Source of the DNA: Apodemus sylvaticus
Lineage: Eukaryota > Chordata > Mammalia > Rodentia > Muridae
DNA length: 64,000 nucleotides
Direction of reading: 5' to 3'
Assembly: GCF_947179515.1 (NCBI RefSeq)
Contig: NC_067472.1
Location: 163,163,261 to 163,227,260 of the forward strand
Shown here in pieces: positions 45,701 to 58,109 of this stretch. Every line of letters starts with the position of its first letter. Position 1 is the first letter of the stretch. The translations under genes and the position numbers were made by a program. The notes under the pieces are model-generated. The model did not search any database, was not told the DNA's origin, and saw nothing but the letters and a program-made list of their open reading frames with translations.

Positions 45701-46522
45701 ATGCTCTAAGATCAAGAATTGACAAATGGGACCTCATGAAATTACAAAGTTTCTGTAAGGCAAAGGACACCATCAAAAGGGCAAACCAGCAACCAACAAA
45801 TTGGGAAAAGGTCTTCACCAACCCTACATCAGATAAAGGGCTAATATCCCCTATATATAAATAAGTCAAGAAGTTAGACTCCAGAAAACCAAATAACCGT
45901 ATTAAAAAATGGAGTACAGAGTTAAACAAAGCATTTTCACCTGAAGAACTTTGGATGGCAGAGAAGCATCTTAAAAAATGCTCAACTTCATTAGTCATTA
46001 GGGAAATGCAAATCAAAACAACCCTGAGATTTCACCTTACACCAGTCAGAATGGCTAAGAATAAAATTCAGGTGACAGCAGATGTTGGCGAGGATATGGG
46101 GAAAGAGGAACATTCCTCCACTGCTGGTGGGGTTGCAAATTGGTACAACCACTCTGGAAATCAGTCTGGCAGTTCCTCCGAAAACTGGGCACCTCACTTC
46201 CAGAAGATCCTGCTATACCACTCCTGGGCATATACCCAGAAGATTCCCCAGCATGTAATAAGGATACATGTTCCACTATGTTCATAGCAGCCCTATTTAT
46301 AATTGCCAGAAGCTGGAAAGAACTCAGATATCCCTCAACAGAAGAGTGGATGCAAAAAAAATGTGGTATATATACACAATGGAGTACTATTCAGCCATTA
46401 GAAACAATGAATTCATGAAATTCTTAGGCAAATGGATGGAGCTGGAGAACATCACACTACGTGAGGTAACGCAGACTCAAAAGATGAATCATGGTATGCA
46501 CTCACTAATAAGTGGATATTAA
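42704..46522 (+). pseudogene. L1a' ORF2, degenerate but with all domains
   Basis: Begins MTGSNIHYSLISLNINGLNS. Endonuclease 42704 to about 43420; RT with 'STGPDGFSEEFYQTF'-type, 'TRQGCPLSLYLFNI' (about 44665-44706) and FADD (about 44788-44800) motifs; C-terminal Cys-containing domain 'HSSTAGG' region; ends 'LISGY' at 46522. Frame breaks near 43033, 43170, 43905, 44220, 44770, 45000, 45490 and 45865. No internal deletion as in the L1b copies. Confidence 0.88.
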
Positions 46523-46783
46523 CCTAGAAAACTGGAATACCCAAAACATAATTCGCACATGAACTGAGGTACAAAAAGAACAGAGGAGTGGCCCCTTGTT
46601 CTGGAAAGACTCAGTGTAGTGGTATAGGACAAAACCAGAACAGAGAAGTGGGAAGAGGAGGGTGGGAATACAGGGGGAGGGAAGGGGACTGATGTGACTT
46701 TCAGCGAGTGGGGGTCTAGAAAAGGGGAAATCATTTGAAATGTAAATAAAAAATATATCTAATAAAAATCATAATAAAAAAAA

Positions 46784-46913
46784 CAATGAATTCATGAAAA
46801 TCTTTGGCAAATGTTTGCAACTGGAGGATATCATCCTAAGAGAGGTAATCCAATCACACAAGAACATATATTGAATACAATAACTGATAAGTGGATATTA
46901 GCTCAGAAGCTCA
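46784..46913 (+). mobile_element. Inverted stub of L1 fragment 1
   Basis: Reverse of 11945-12071. It ends at about 46913 (agctcaaa|tccttagtcatc), where it jumps into inverted L1 fragment 2. Confidence 0.75.
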
Positions 46914-47287
46914 AATCCTTAGTCATCAGGGAAATGAAAATCAAAACAACCCTGAGATCTCACCTCAATAATTCAGGAGATGGCAGGTTCTACAGACATG
47001 GTGGAGAAAGAGCAGCACTCCTCCACTACTGATGAGATTGCAAGTGATTTAAGAAAATAAAATCCAACCACTCAGGAAATCAGTCTGATGGTTCCTCAGA
47101 AAACTAGTCATAATACTACTGGAGGACCCAGCTATACCACTCCTGGGCACATAGTCAGAGGATTATCCTGCATCTTTTGAGGACACATGCTCCATTATGT
47201 TCATAGCAGCCCTATTAATAATAGCCAGAAGCTGGAAAGAGGCCTGATGTCCCTCAGTGGAGGAATAAATACAGAAATTGTGATATA

Positions 47288-47347
<60 letters not shown>

Positions 47348-47565
47348 CATAGATGAAGGAGTACTATTCAACCATAAAAAATAATGAATTTATGAAATTT
47401 TTAAACAAACGATGGAACTAGAGACTATCATCCTGAGTGAACTAACCCAGTCATAAAAGAACACTCATGGTATTCACTCACTGATAAGTGGATATTAGCC
47501 AAAAGGTTTGAATACACAAGACACAATTCACACCTCAAATGATGCCCAAGAATGAGGAAGTGACA
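46914..47565 (+). mobile_element. L1 fragment 2, inverted copy
   Basis: Reverse of about 25066-25690 with a TA tract (47282-47347). Truncated at 46914. Non-coding. Confidence 0.8.
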
Positions 47566-48950
47566 GGCAGGTACATCAATGGAATAGAATTGAAGACCCA
47601 GAAATGAACCCACAGACCCATGGTCACTTGATCTATGACAAAGGAGCTAAAACCATCCAGAGGAAAAAAGATAGATAGCATTTTCCAACAAATGATGATG
47701 GCTCAACTGGAGAGGAGCACGCAGAAGAATGCAAATGGTTCCATTCTTATCTCCTTGTACTAAGCTCAACTCCAAGTGGATCAAGGCCTTCCACATAAAA
47801 GCAGACACACTAAAACTAATAGAAAATAAGAGAAGAAGACCCTTGAGGACATGGGCATAGGGGAAAAGTTCCTTAACAGAACATCAATAGCTTATGCTCT
47901 AAGATCAAGAATTAACAAATGGGACTTCATAAATTTACAAAGTTTTTATAAGGCAAAGGACACTGTCAATCAGATAAAATGTCAACCAACAAACTGGGAA
48001 AAGATCTTCTCCAAAACTACAACTGACAGAGGGTATCCAATATATACAAAGAACTTAAGAAGCTAGACTCTAGAAAGCCAAATAACCCCATTAAAAATGG
48101 GATACAGAGCTAAACCAAGAATTTTCATGTGAAGAATTTCAAATGGCTGAGAAGCACCTTAAGAAATACTCAACATCCTTAGTCATCAGGGAAATGCAAA
48201 TCAAAACAACGCTGTGATTTCACCTCACACCAGCCAGAATGGCTAAGGTTAAAAACTCAGGAGACAGCAGGTGTTGGTGAGGAAGTGGAGAAAGAGGAAC
48301 ATTCCTCCAAATCTGCTGGGATTGCAAGCTGGTATAACCACTCGAGAAATCAGTCTGGAAAACAGGGCATGACACTTCAGGAGGACCCAGCTATCCCATT
48401 CCTGGTCATAAACCCAGAGGATTCCCCCAGATTGCAGTAAGTACACATGCTCCACTATGTTCATGCCACCCTTATTTTTAATAGCCAGAAGCTGCAAAGA
48501 AAGCAGGTGTCCCTCAGTGAAGGAATGAATACAGAAAATGTGGTATATTTACACAATGGAATACTACTCAGCAATTCAAAACAATGCATCATGAAAATCT
48601 TAGGCAAATGTTTGGAACTGGAGGATATCATCCTAAGAGAGGTAACCCCATCACAAAAGAACATACATCTAATGCAATCACTGATAAGTAGATATTAGCC
48701 CAGAAGCTCAAATCCCCAAGACACAATTAACATATCAATTGATTCCCAAGCAGAAGTAAGGAAAGGACCCTGGTCTTGGAAAGGCTTGATGCAACAATTT
48801 GGGGGAAGGATTACCAACACAGAGAAGTGGGAACAGGCTGATTGGGGAAGAGGCCGAGGGAAGAGGGCTTTTGAGATTAATGGGGAGGGGGGAACCTAGG
48901 AAGGGGAAATCATTTGGAATGTAAACAAAGGATGTAGAGAGGGAAAACAA
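47566..48950 (+). mobile_element. L1 fragment 1, inverted copy with empty site
   Basis: Junction with fragment 2 at about 47565 (gatgcccaagaatgaggaagtgacaggc) is the same as in the direct units. At 48571-48592 (gcaattcaaaacaatgcatcat) the L1a/L1b insertion is absent. Confidence 0.85.
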
Positions 48951-49150
48951 AGGATTGAAATATCAGTCAACACTTTTACATTTACATTGTCAGAATATTA
49001 ATTAATTTAGACAGTAAAGAGAACATATTAGAGTTTCCTAGGAAACAACAACAAATCAAAACAAACAAACAAAAAAGGAGAAATAAACAACAAAAACATA
49101 GAAATGAACTTGGCCCTTTTGGAAACATATGCATAAGAAAATGTAGCAGT

Positions 49151-49290
49151 AGGCAGGTGTTGGTATCACAGGCCTTTAATCCTAGCACTTGGGAGGCAGT
49201 GTCAGGGGTATTTGTGAGTTGGATGGCCAGCGTGGTCTTGAGAGTGAGTTCCAGGAAAGCCAGAACTATACAGAGAAATCCTGTCTCCAA
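49151..49290 (+). mobile_element. B1 SINE (inverted unit copy)
   Basis: Forward B1 here: ggcctttaatcctagcacttgggaggca … gttccaggaaagccagaactatacagagaaatcctgtctcc, with A-rich tail (aaacacaaacaaacaaat) to about 49310. Confidence 0.88.
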
Positions 49291-49344
49291 ACACAAACAA
49301 ACAAATAATAGTATGCACTAATAGCAACATTACCAGAATCATTG

Positions 49345-50800
49345 CATCTTTATCCTTCCTTTTTATTAATTAATACATTTATTTCTTTACACTCCTTACT
49401 TTATTCTCCACACAGTTCATCCTCTGACTGTTCCACATTCTATACCTCCTCCAAAGCCCCCTCTCCATGTGGATGGCCCCACCCCCTCCAATCCCTCTCC
49501 ACCTGTCCTCTAAACTCCATGGGGCTTCCAGTCTCTGGAGAGTTAGGTACATTATCTCTGAATAAACACCAACTGGGCAGTTCTCTATTGCATGTGAGTT
49601 GAGGGTCTCATATCAACTAGTGTATGCAGTCTTTTTTCTGGGCTACTGCACTTAAAGATCCAGATTGAGTGTGCTGATCCTCCTACAGGATTGCCATTTT
49701 CAGTTTATTTTAGCTTTCTCTAATTCAACAACAGGGTTCAGCAGCTTCTGTCCATTGCTTGGGGGCAAATATCTGCATCTGACTCTTGGAGCTGCTTGTT
49801 TGATTTTTTGGAGGACAGTCAGGAAAGGTCCCTTTTTGTGAATGCTTTTTATTCTGAGTAATAGTATCAGACCTTGAATCTCCCCTTAAGCTGGATTCGA
49901 CATTGGACCTATTGTTGGAACTTCTCCTCAGCATCCTCTCCATTTCCACGCTTGTAATTCTTTCAGACAGAAACAATTATGGGTCAGAGATTTAACTGTG
50001 GAATAGCCTAGCTCTCCCTCATTTGATGCCCTATCTTCCTGCTAGAGTTGGGCTCTAAAAATTCCCTCTCCCTACTGTGGGCACTTCACCTAAAGTCCCC
50101 TACTATAAGTCTCTCACCTACTAAATTTATGTTGAATTATGGAGGTCCCCCTCAACCTCGTACTTCTTGAGGTTTCCTGTTTAATTGTCTTCTGTTGGCC
50201 CTCAGAGTTTCAGTCCTTTTCATTCACTCACTAATAGATCATGCTTCCCTCTCTGACTCTCCAATTCCCCTTCCCCCTCCACCCCTCCTCCCCCACATTA
50301 GTTCAGTTTATCTCCCAGGTTCTTTATTCCAACTCCAAATGTGTTTCCTGTCTTCTTTCTTCCATGTGAGACTGGGGTGTCCTCACTTGGTCACGTCAAA
50401 TTATTGACCCTTTTGTCTTCTGTGGACTGTATGTTCGGTACTACTTTTTTTTTATGGTAATATCAGCAACATACAGATTGGGAAAAATATCTTCAGTAAA
50501 CCCGCATCCATTAGAGGACTAATATTCAAAGTATATAAAGAACTCAAGAAACCAATCACCAAAGCAGCTAACATCTCAATTACAAATGGGGTATAAAACT
50601 AAACTGATATTTCACCACTGAGCATCTCAAATGGCTGAACAGCAGAGAAAGAAATTTTCAAAGTCCTTAATTGATCAGAGAAATGTAAATCAAAACAACC
50701 TTGAGATTCCACCTTACACCAATCAGATTGGCTAAGAGCAAAACACCAGGTGAAGGCACATGTTGGAGAGGATGTGCAGAAAACTGTTTTAAAAATAATT
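49345..50800 (-). mobile_element. Lx-like L1 remnant, inverted copy
   Basis: Reverse of 276-1720: Lx 3'UTR on the minus strand (49345 to about 50430) and the ORF2 piece on the plus strand (about 50465-50790: cagattgggaaaaatatcttcag … ttggagaggatgtgcagaaaac). Non-coding. Confidence 0.7.
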
Positions 50801-52316
50801 GTCAAGGAATGGTTGAGTGCACTTATGTAAGAGAGCTAAAAATCAATTCAGGAAAAAGATAAATCATTTTTAAAGGAAGGCCAAATATATACAATGGAAA
50901 TGAGGGCACCACTATAGATGTGAGGTTGATTTCACATCAGACTCAGGTGGATGAGCTAGCAGGGTCCTTTCATATAGCAGCATCAAAGCAGACACAGTAG
51001 GATCAGAAGTTCAGGACTATCCTCAGCTAAATAGCAAATTGAAGGCCAGCCTGTACTGCTTGAGGCACTTTATCCCATAGGGAAAATCATTAAAGTGTAC
51101 AAACAAAAAGAAAGGCCTAAAAATTCAACAGCTTTCCTACGGCAAAGATCTACATTTAGATTAATTCTAAAACATCTAGGAGCTCCCTTCAAGAAATATA
51201 GCTATTTTATTTATAACACAAAAATGCATGATATACCAAGAGGCAAAGATAAAACCATGTCAAGAAAATCACAATTTTAAAACAACTTTCTGCACAAAAG
51301 AAATCAACTTGTCCAACACAGGATAGAGAAGACCTGAATGACATCCTCAATAACAGTCTTACTGCTACATGGGTGCACTGCCCCTCTTGATAACAGGACA
51401 CCATCCTATCTCAGAGGGACTTTAAGATCCCATGTAGTTCTTATTGAGTTCATGAGCAATTCTGATGAAAGTACAAGTGAATGTTGTTCACAATGAAATA
51501 AAACTAAACACCAACAACAATGTAAAAATGAAAATAGTACTGCAAATTGAAAATTAAAAAAATACTACCCAAAACGTACAGGTAAAAGATAAAATAAAAA
51601 TTAAGACCAGAGATGTATGGGAATTTTAGTAAAAAGAAAATAAGTTGAGACTCTCTTCCTTGCCTCATTGTCTTGTAGGACTGATCAACAGCTAGTTCCT
51701 TTCACTTCCATTCATGGATGCTGCTGACCCTTCTTGGGGAGTTGAGCTACATTCTAAATTTATGACCTGCCAAGTGTGTTCTTAGAAGCACATGGGTCCT
51801 TAGCAAGAGCGGCAAGTGTGCTGCTTACAGCTGAGCTGTCTCTCAGTCCAAGGGTTCAATGAGGAGCCCCTGTGAGGTACAGCACAGAGGAGAATATTGT
51901 AAATCAGAGAGCAGCAAAGTTAGAGAGTTTATTCAATGAGCAGAAAATCAAGATGACCTGAGAGAGAAGGCTTATGGGAAGGAGTTTGCCTAAGGGCCAC
52001 AGGAATGTGTGAGGCCCATACCCAGGCCTGGATGACTATCCTGAAACCCTGGATATCAGCTGCTGGGCAAGAGAAACCAATCAAGAGAACAAGGAGGTGC
52101 CTATTCTCTTTTCCTATCTCTTGTATTTCCTAACTAACTCTCCTGTTTTAATATAGGGTCTTCTTAAGACTTTAGTGTACAGTAGGGCAAGCTTTCTGTC
52201 TTTCCTTTGCCGTATGAGAGTCTCATGAAGCAGGCTCGACTCAAGTTTTCTATATAGTTGAGGCAGACATAGGATGTCTGTGATGGCTATTCTTGGTTCT
52301 CAACTTGATTTCATCT
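50801..52316. other. Unique segment, inverted, with B2-like SINE
   Basis: Reverse of 8345-9880. No gene. A B2-like element on the minus strand at about 51760-51870 (reversed cagctcagctgtaagcagcac … cacttggcaggtcat). Confidence 0.55.
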
Positions 52317-52936
52317 CAGTGCTCCCTGAGCGTGCTGGGAGAGTCTGCTGGGCTAACAACCTCCTGGCCGGGTCGGCACACAGATGGCCCACCGAGCAGC
52401 CCAGGGCCTGGAGGCAGTCCAGGGCCTGACCCTCTTAGACCCCTGCTATGTCAGCTTCGGGCTATGCCTGTTGGTCGGTTTGGTTTTGCCTGCTAGGACT
52501 CTCTGGCTTCCTGTAGGCAAAATGGCTGTGGTGCGCGTGCTGGCCCGGGCAAACAACCTCCTGGTCTGGTTTGCACACTGGTGGCCCACCAACCAGCCCA
52601 GGGCCTGGGTGCAGGCCAACGCCCGTCGGGCTTAGACCCCCCGCGATGTTGGTCTCGGGTTATATTTGTGTATCTCAGTCTGTCTGAACTCTCTGGAGTC
52701 TGAGAACCAATATGGAGGCCTTGTAATTGACTGGCGGGAGGCAGAGTTCTGATGTGGCAACGGTGTGGTGAAAGGCGCCGTAAATCCTCCGCTGCTTGCA
52801 GCCCGGCTGGCCAGCGATGGCCAGTGGTCATGGGCGCAGGGTCTGCCTGGACCCTGTCAGCTTGGTTCTACTGCTGATGGCCCTTCCTCTGGACCAACCG
52901 CTGCTGCTGTTGCTGCTGCCTCCATCGCTCAGGGGC
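52317..52936 (-). mobile_element. L1c: orphan L1 5'UTR fragment, L1a type
   Basis: Only promoter sequence. tgctccctgagcgtgctggg … matches L1a 5'UTR from 17808. The monomer landmark (cttcgggctat, tctcgggttat) repeats at 52455 and 52653, about 198 bp apart. No ORF follows; the left side is inverted unique DNA and the right side (about 52937) is L1 fragment 1. It marks a rearrangement between two copies. Confidence 0.75.
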
Positions 52937-53493
52937 AGCTTTCTGTATCCCATATTTCAATGGGGTTATTTGGCTCTCTAGAGTCTACCTTCTTAAGTTC
53001 TTTTGTATATATTGAATATTAGCCCTCTGTCATTTGTAGGTTGGGTGAAGATCTTTTCCCAATTTGTTGGTTGACATTTTATCTGATTGACAGTGTCCTT
53101 TGCCTTATAAAAACTTTGTAAATTTATGAGGTCCCATTTGTTAATTCTTGATCTTAGAGCATAAGCTATTAGTGTTCAGTTAAGGAAATTTCCCCCTATG
53201 CCCGGTCCTCAAGGGTCTTCCTCAATTTCTTTTCTATTAGTTTCAGTGTGTTTGCTTTTATGTCGGCCTTGATCCACTTGGAGTTGAGCTTTGTACAAGG
53301 AGATAAGAATGGATCCATTTGCATTCATCTGCATGCTCATCTCCAGTTGAACCAGCACGATTTGTTGGAAAATGCTATGTATCATTTTTCCTCTGGATGG
53401 TTTTAGTTCCTTTGACATAGACCAAGTGACCATGGGTGTGTGGGTTCATTTCTGGGTCTTCAATTCTAATCCTTTGATGTACCTGCCTCTCAC
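52937..53493 (-). mobile_element. L1 fragment 1 remnant (unit 3)
   Basis: Only the 5' part of fragment 1 is kept, from catatttcaatggggttatttgg to the fragment junction. The L1a/L1b target site is lost here. Confidence 0.82.
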
Positions 53494-53711
53494 TTCCTTC
53501 TTCTTGGGCATCATTTGATGTGTCAATTGTGTCTTGGGTATGCAAACGTTCTAGGCTAATATCCACTTATCAGTGAGTCAATACCATGAGTGTTCTTTTG
53601 TGATTGGGTTAGCTCACTCAGGATGATAGTCTCCAGTTCTATTCATTTGTTTAAAAAATTCATGAATTCATTATTTTTAATGGCTGAATAGTACTCCATC
53701 GTGTATGTATG

Positions 53712-53763
<52 letters not shown>

Positions 53764-54345
53764 ATTTTCTGTATTTATTCCTCCACTAGGGACATCAGGC
53801 CTATTTCCAGCTTCTGGCTATTATTAATAGGGCTGCTATGAACATAGTGGAGCATGTATCCTTATAACATGAAGGATAATCCTAATCCTCTGGGTATATG
53901 CCCAGGAGTGGTACACCTGGGTCCTCCAGTAGTATTATGACTAGTTTCCTGAGGAACCACCAGACTGATTTCCTGAGTGGTTGGATTTTATTTTCTAAAA
54001 ACACTTGCAATCTAATCAGTAGTGGAGGGGTTTTCCTCTTTCTCCACCATTTGTGCAGAACCTGCCATCTCCTGAATTATTGAGGTGAGATCCCAGGGTT
54101 GTTTTGATTTTCATTTCCCTGATGACTTAGGATGGTGAACATTTCTTTATGTGCTTCTCAGGCATTGATATTCCTTAGGTGAAAATTTTATGTTTAGCTC
54201 TATGCCCCATTTTTAAATGGGGTTATCCTGTTCTCTGGAGCCTAACTTCTTAAGTTCTTTCTATATAATGGATATTAGCCCTTTGTCAGATGTAGGATTG
54301 GTAAAGAACTTTTCCTTATTTTGAGATCTTAAGGAAATTATTGAA
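53494..54345 (-). mobile_element. L1 fragment 2 (unit 3)
   Basis: Same as 3518-4318, with a GTAT/TA microsatellite at 53702-53760. Confidence 0.85.
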
Positions 54346-55032
54346 ATAATCAACTTGATTACTACTGTCAGTAAAAAAGGCTCCATGGACAAATGTATTT
54401 AGGATAAAAATAAGAACAGCAAACCCACACTTTCAAGCAATTGTCAGTTAAATACATTAACTCTTTACTGGTGATAAAAGGGCAATTATCTTCAGTTTGG
54501 AAAGGGTCTGGTAGAGCTGAAAAGGGACGAATTGTTTACCTGAGAAAATGGTTTGGAATGGTGTCATTAGGCCATTAAAACTGTCATACATATGTATCTG
54601 TGTAAGTGTACTTATATATAAATAATTATTTTATATATATATAAATAATTGCAGTGTTTTCATTAGTTAAAAATAGAGGTCAAGACAGTTTTATAAATGT
54701 CATTGAGACAAAATATTATTCTTCATTTTTCTTTTCACCAAATGTGGATTTAAATATAATTTAATATACATATAATATATGCATATGTATGAAAAATGAA
54801 ATTTATTTCTCAAACCAATTTCCTGAGGACTATTGAAAACCTAAGGGTCTGAGATTTATGTGTGAGTACATATTTGGAAATGAATCTATACATTAAAGTC
54901 AAGAAGTGCAGGATCCTGGTATTGAGGCACAAATAAACTAGAATAGATGATCTGTTTTTATCATAACTGGACTTAAATTCACAATTGATACCTCAGAAAT
55001 ATAATCGATATTGAATGTCAGACCTAAAGATA
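54346..55032. other. AT-rich unique spacer (unit 3 copy)
   Basis: Counterpart of 4319-5032. No gene seen. Confidence 0.55.
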
Positions 55033-55230
55033 TTTTTTGGATATTTTCTTTATTTATCTTTCAAATGTTTCCCGATTCCAGGTCTCCCCCATCCCATCCC
55101 CACTGCCCTTGACTTTAGGAGGTGCACCCCCACCCACCCATTCCCATTCTCCCATCCTGGCATTCCCTTACACTGGAAAATGGAACACTCTCATGCCTGA
55201 GAGCCTCTCTTTCCACTGATGATCAGCATA
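55033..55230 (-). mobile_element. L1 3'UTR piece fused to RBBP6 copy C
   Basis: Same fusion as in the other units. The L1 part ends in a T-run-free gatattttttggatattttc. Confidence 0.75.
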
Positions 55231-57826
55231 CAATTGTTCCCTTTACTGTTCCCATGAACATTCTCACAGCCCTTCTCTCTTGATTTTGGATTATCTTTTG
55301 GATTGGATTGTCCCTTCTTGAAAGCTTTCTGGATAGTTGCCACCTAGATGTCTCTTTCCATGACTTTTCCAATAGCATAGTCTTCTCTGTGCCTTCTTAT
55401 GAAGGGTGAATTTCTGATATTGAGGTAGGTAAAAGTCTCTCTAGAGAAAAGTCTTCTCAGTTTGCAGAGGGTCTAAGCTGCACATCCATTGCATACCATT
55501 TGGTACTTGTCATACCACTTGAAGTATATCCTCTCCCACTCCTGGTAATGTTCTTTCTCAAATGAGTCTGTAAAGCTGACACTCTGCCCACATTACTCTT
55601 TGATGTCATAAGGGATGCAATGTCCCTATGTCTAGGAAAAGAATTACCCCCTAATCCCCTTGAGGTAATTTGCTTTTAGTGGGAGACAGTCCCCTAAATG
55701 TTTGAGGAGATCTAGACTCTGAGTGGTATGGACTATATAGAGGTGACCTTGACTTAGATCTGTAGTATCCATGAGTTCTGGACTGTGAACAATAATTGAT
55801 GCTCTCTTCTATCCCCCTCCTGGGGTATTGGGGTGACCTTGAAGAGGAGCTAGAATGTGAGAATCTGAAGGACCTAGAGCAAGAATTTGAGCCTGTTGGG
55901 CCAGACCTTGACTTCACGTACATGTGTGAGCTTCTTAAATATGATGACCAATTGTAGAGATATTTACACTCTTCATTTAGTAGTTCTTGTACTCTATAGA
56001 ATTCTTCTCTGGACAAAGGAGGTGCCTGTTTTGTAGGGACCATATTTGAATGGGGAGTCTACACTACTCTTGTATTGGCAGGAGCTGGGGGAAATGCTGG
56101 AGGAGGCACACTGCATCCTGCTTGTGGGTGCTGAACAGGAGGAAACTGAAGAGAAAACTTTGGATGAAGTATACCTGGAGGAAGAGGTAGTGTCTGTGGA
56201 GGAGGCAGGTACAAAAAAGCTTGTGGAACAGGCAAAAAGCCTGGGCTTGCTGGTAGTGATGGGCCTTGAGTCCTCTGTGATCTTTCAATGTGATGTTTCC
56301 TTTGGTTTATTTGTCTGTAAAAGCTTCTTTCTACTCTTCTAATTTGCTGTGGTGAAGAAACTAGGTACCTAAGCTTGTGGGAATGTTCCCAACCTGGTCG
56401 ACCAAGACCTGAACCAGCCTTTCTTCTTACTGTTCCAGATGAAAGGACTGGCACCTGGTAAAGCTTTTCTTCCACAATAGCAGTTGAATAGGCACCTTTG
56501 GAATGCCGTGATGTAAGTGCAGGAGCCTGTAATGATTTACCATCAGAATTGAGAAGGGGTCCATCGAATTTTACTGAATGGACTGATGTTGATACTGTTG
56601 CAGTTATAGCAGGTACTCGGGTCGGGGCAAAAGATGCATTTCCAGGCTCAGAAGGAGAGAAGTAAGATGCATTTGAAGTTAATGAAGTTATGGAGGGAGT
56701 TGGCTGAGCTGAGGAAGATGTCACTGGAATCAGAGGATCCTGATATGGGAGACCTCATCCTAGGCTGCAAGTCCTGTTGAAAGAGTGGCCTTGGTGGTGT
56801 GATTGGAGGTAAGTGTTTTTGTCGTCTTTTTGGATAGCCAGTTCCAATTTGAAAGTTATTAACAGCCTGTCTTAAAAACTTGTTGGCAACTAAAGCATCA
56901 GGAGAAACATCGTTTTTGCTGACATGTTGGACATGTATGTTCATCTGACTCCAGGAGTGCTGTTCTTACACATTCATCACAGTAACTGTTTCCACAGCAA
57001 AGGATGAGCACTGCATCAGTCATGATGTCTTTGCAGATGAGGCACAAGAGCTCCTCTGGGATAGGATCACCTTGTTGTGAAGGTGATGATGGTTCCTCTG
57101 GTAAGAAGGGCTTTTCTCTTTCTTCCCAATTGGATAAGCCTCTGCATCTATACTCGGTATTACATATTTCCCAGTTTTTGTAAGCATTGCGCCTTTCATG
57201 TTAGGATCTTTCACTTCCATCAAAAAACTCCTAGGTATTCCCCTGCACTTTTTGATCCTGTGACCAGATTCCAAGTTCTTATCCCTATTTGTTGGGCAAT
57301 TCTTAATATAATGACCAGGTTTACCACAGCGTAGGCAGATGTAAGATGGTGGTGACAGACCTATCAGAGTTTTCTTCATGTAATTGACTGGGTCATAGTC
57401 ACGGACAGATTGCAGCATCATTGCTTTAATTTTGTCTTCCTCGGAAGCGTTGGCTTCAGCCATATTGGCAGTCTTTGTAAGCTAGGCCAGAGAAATAGAT
57501 TCAAAAGAGTCATCAATTGCTTTTCTAGTTGCCATCCCTGGTTCAGTTTTCCATTGAACATAGTTCTTGCTTGTAGACTTAACACCTCTGCTAGGAATTC
57601 TTCTGACAATTACAGATGGATATTTAGGAATGAGTGCATTTTCATCAGTATATTCTTCTTTGTTCTCTGGGTTGATGATTTGCAGATTGATGAAAGCTAT
57701 TGGCAGATTTCAGCTTTTCTCTCCCCAAATCTGCTTCTTTAAGTAGCACAGGGAGACATGGAGTCCATCAAACTTGATGATGTCAGAGGTGAGTTTAGAG
57801 GAAAATTTATAGTACACACAGGACAT
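55231..57826 (-). pseudogene. Rbbp6-ps: RBBP6 retro-pseudogene copy C (best-preserved domains)
   Basis: Start codon at 57826 (MSCVYYKFSSKLTSD), DWNN domain to about 57590 without the deletion of copy B, linker 'IPSRGVKSTSK', and a stop (TAG at 57482-57484) in the 'SISLA' segment. An intact-looking CCHC knuckle (YICLRCGKPGHYIKNCPTN, about 57350-57290) follows, then the RING region with its first cysteine codon kept (LLCLICKDIMTD, about 57045; CCGNSYCDEC, about 57000-56970). Next come Ser/Pro-rich and proline-rich text (56724-56059, 221 codons open) and the RS region (56043-55651, 130 codons open). The 3' tail is frame-broken. A nonsense codon, a stop after 'PANTRVV' and tail frameshifts disable it; no complete RBBP6 can be made. 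The lesions differ from those of copy B, so part of the decay came after duplication. Confidence 0.9.
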
Positions 57827-58100
57827 TGTGGCAAAGGATTCCTTGTACTAGTTACCAATCTGACCACTGAATTTGACAAATTCTGGAAGATGCTCCTCTG
57901 AGTTGGAAGGGACTCAGGTCTACAAACAGCCTGGAAGAGAATAAAGGATTTGCTGGGTCACTATAGAATAAATCCATGAACATGTTTCCATATTTAAGAC
58001 TATACCTGGCATATTGGCACCTCAATGCAGGGGATTCATTAAAGCTCAGCAGATTCACTCAGTTAGATGGCTGATTCAATGCTCTATCTACACACCATAG
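57827..58100 (-). pseudogene. Rbbp6-ps: Probable RBBP6 5'UTR of copy C
   Basis: Counterpart of 29391-29660, contiguous with the ATG context CACAATGTCC. The upstream limit is not certain. Confidence 0.5.
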
Positions 58101-58109
58101 TAAATTCCT

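Larger units (their letters stand above)
40885..46779 (+). mobile_element. L1a' (inverted duplicate of L1a)
   Basis: Plus-strand L1: 5'UTR 40885-41455, ORF1 remnant 41456-42650, ORF2 42704-46522, 3'UTR/tail 46523-46779. Flanked by target copies aaaacaataaattc (40871-40884) and aaaacaatgaattc (46780-46793). A deletion of about 570 bp at 41455 joins 5'UTR directly to ORF1 codon about 20. Confidence 0.9.
36761..46913 (-). repeat. Inverted copy of the L1a/L1b insertion block
   Basis: Reading the plus strand gives L1b' (5'-truncated at 36760), the target copy 40871-40884, L1a' (40885-46779), the target copy 46780-46793, and 120 bp of L1 fragment 1 up to about 46913. This is the reverse of 11945-23582. 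The target sites, the L1 order and the pairing are the same, so it arose by inverted duplication after both L1 insertions. Confidence 0.85.
46914..52316 (-). repeat. Inverted amplicon unit fragment without L1a/L1b
   Basis: On the reverse strand this reads, from 52316 down: unique DNA, Lx remnant, B1, L1 fragment 1 with an empty target site (48576-48590), L1 fragment 2. This is the order of 8345 through 12071 joined to 24038-25650, so it came from a unit never hit by L1a/L1b. It ends at 52316 against an L1 5'UTR. Confidence 0.8.
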
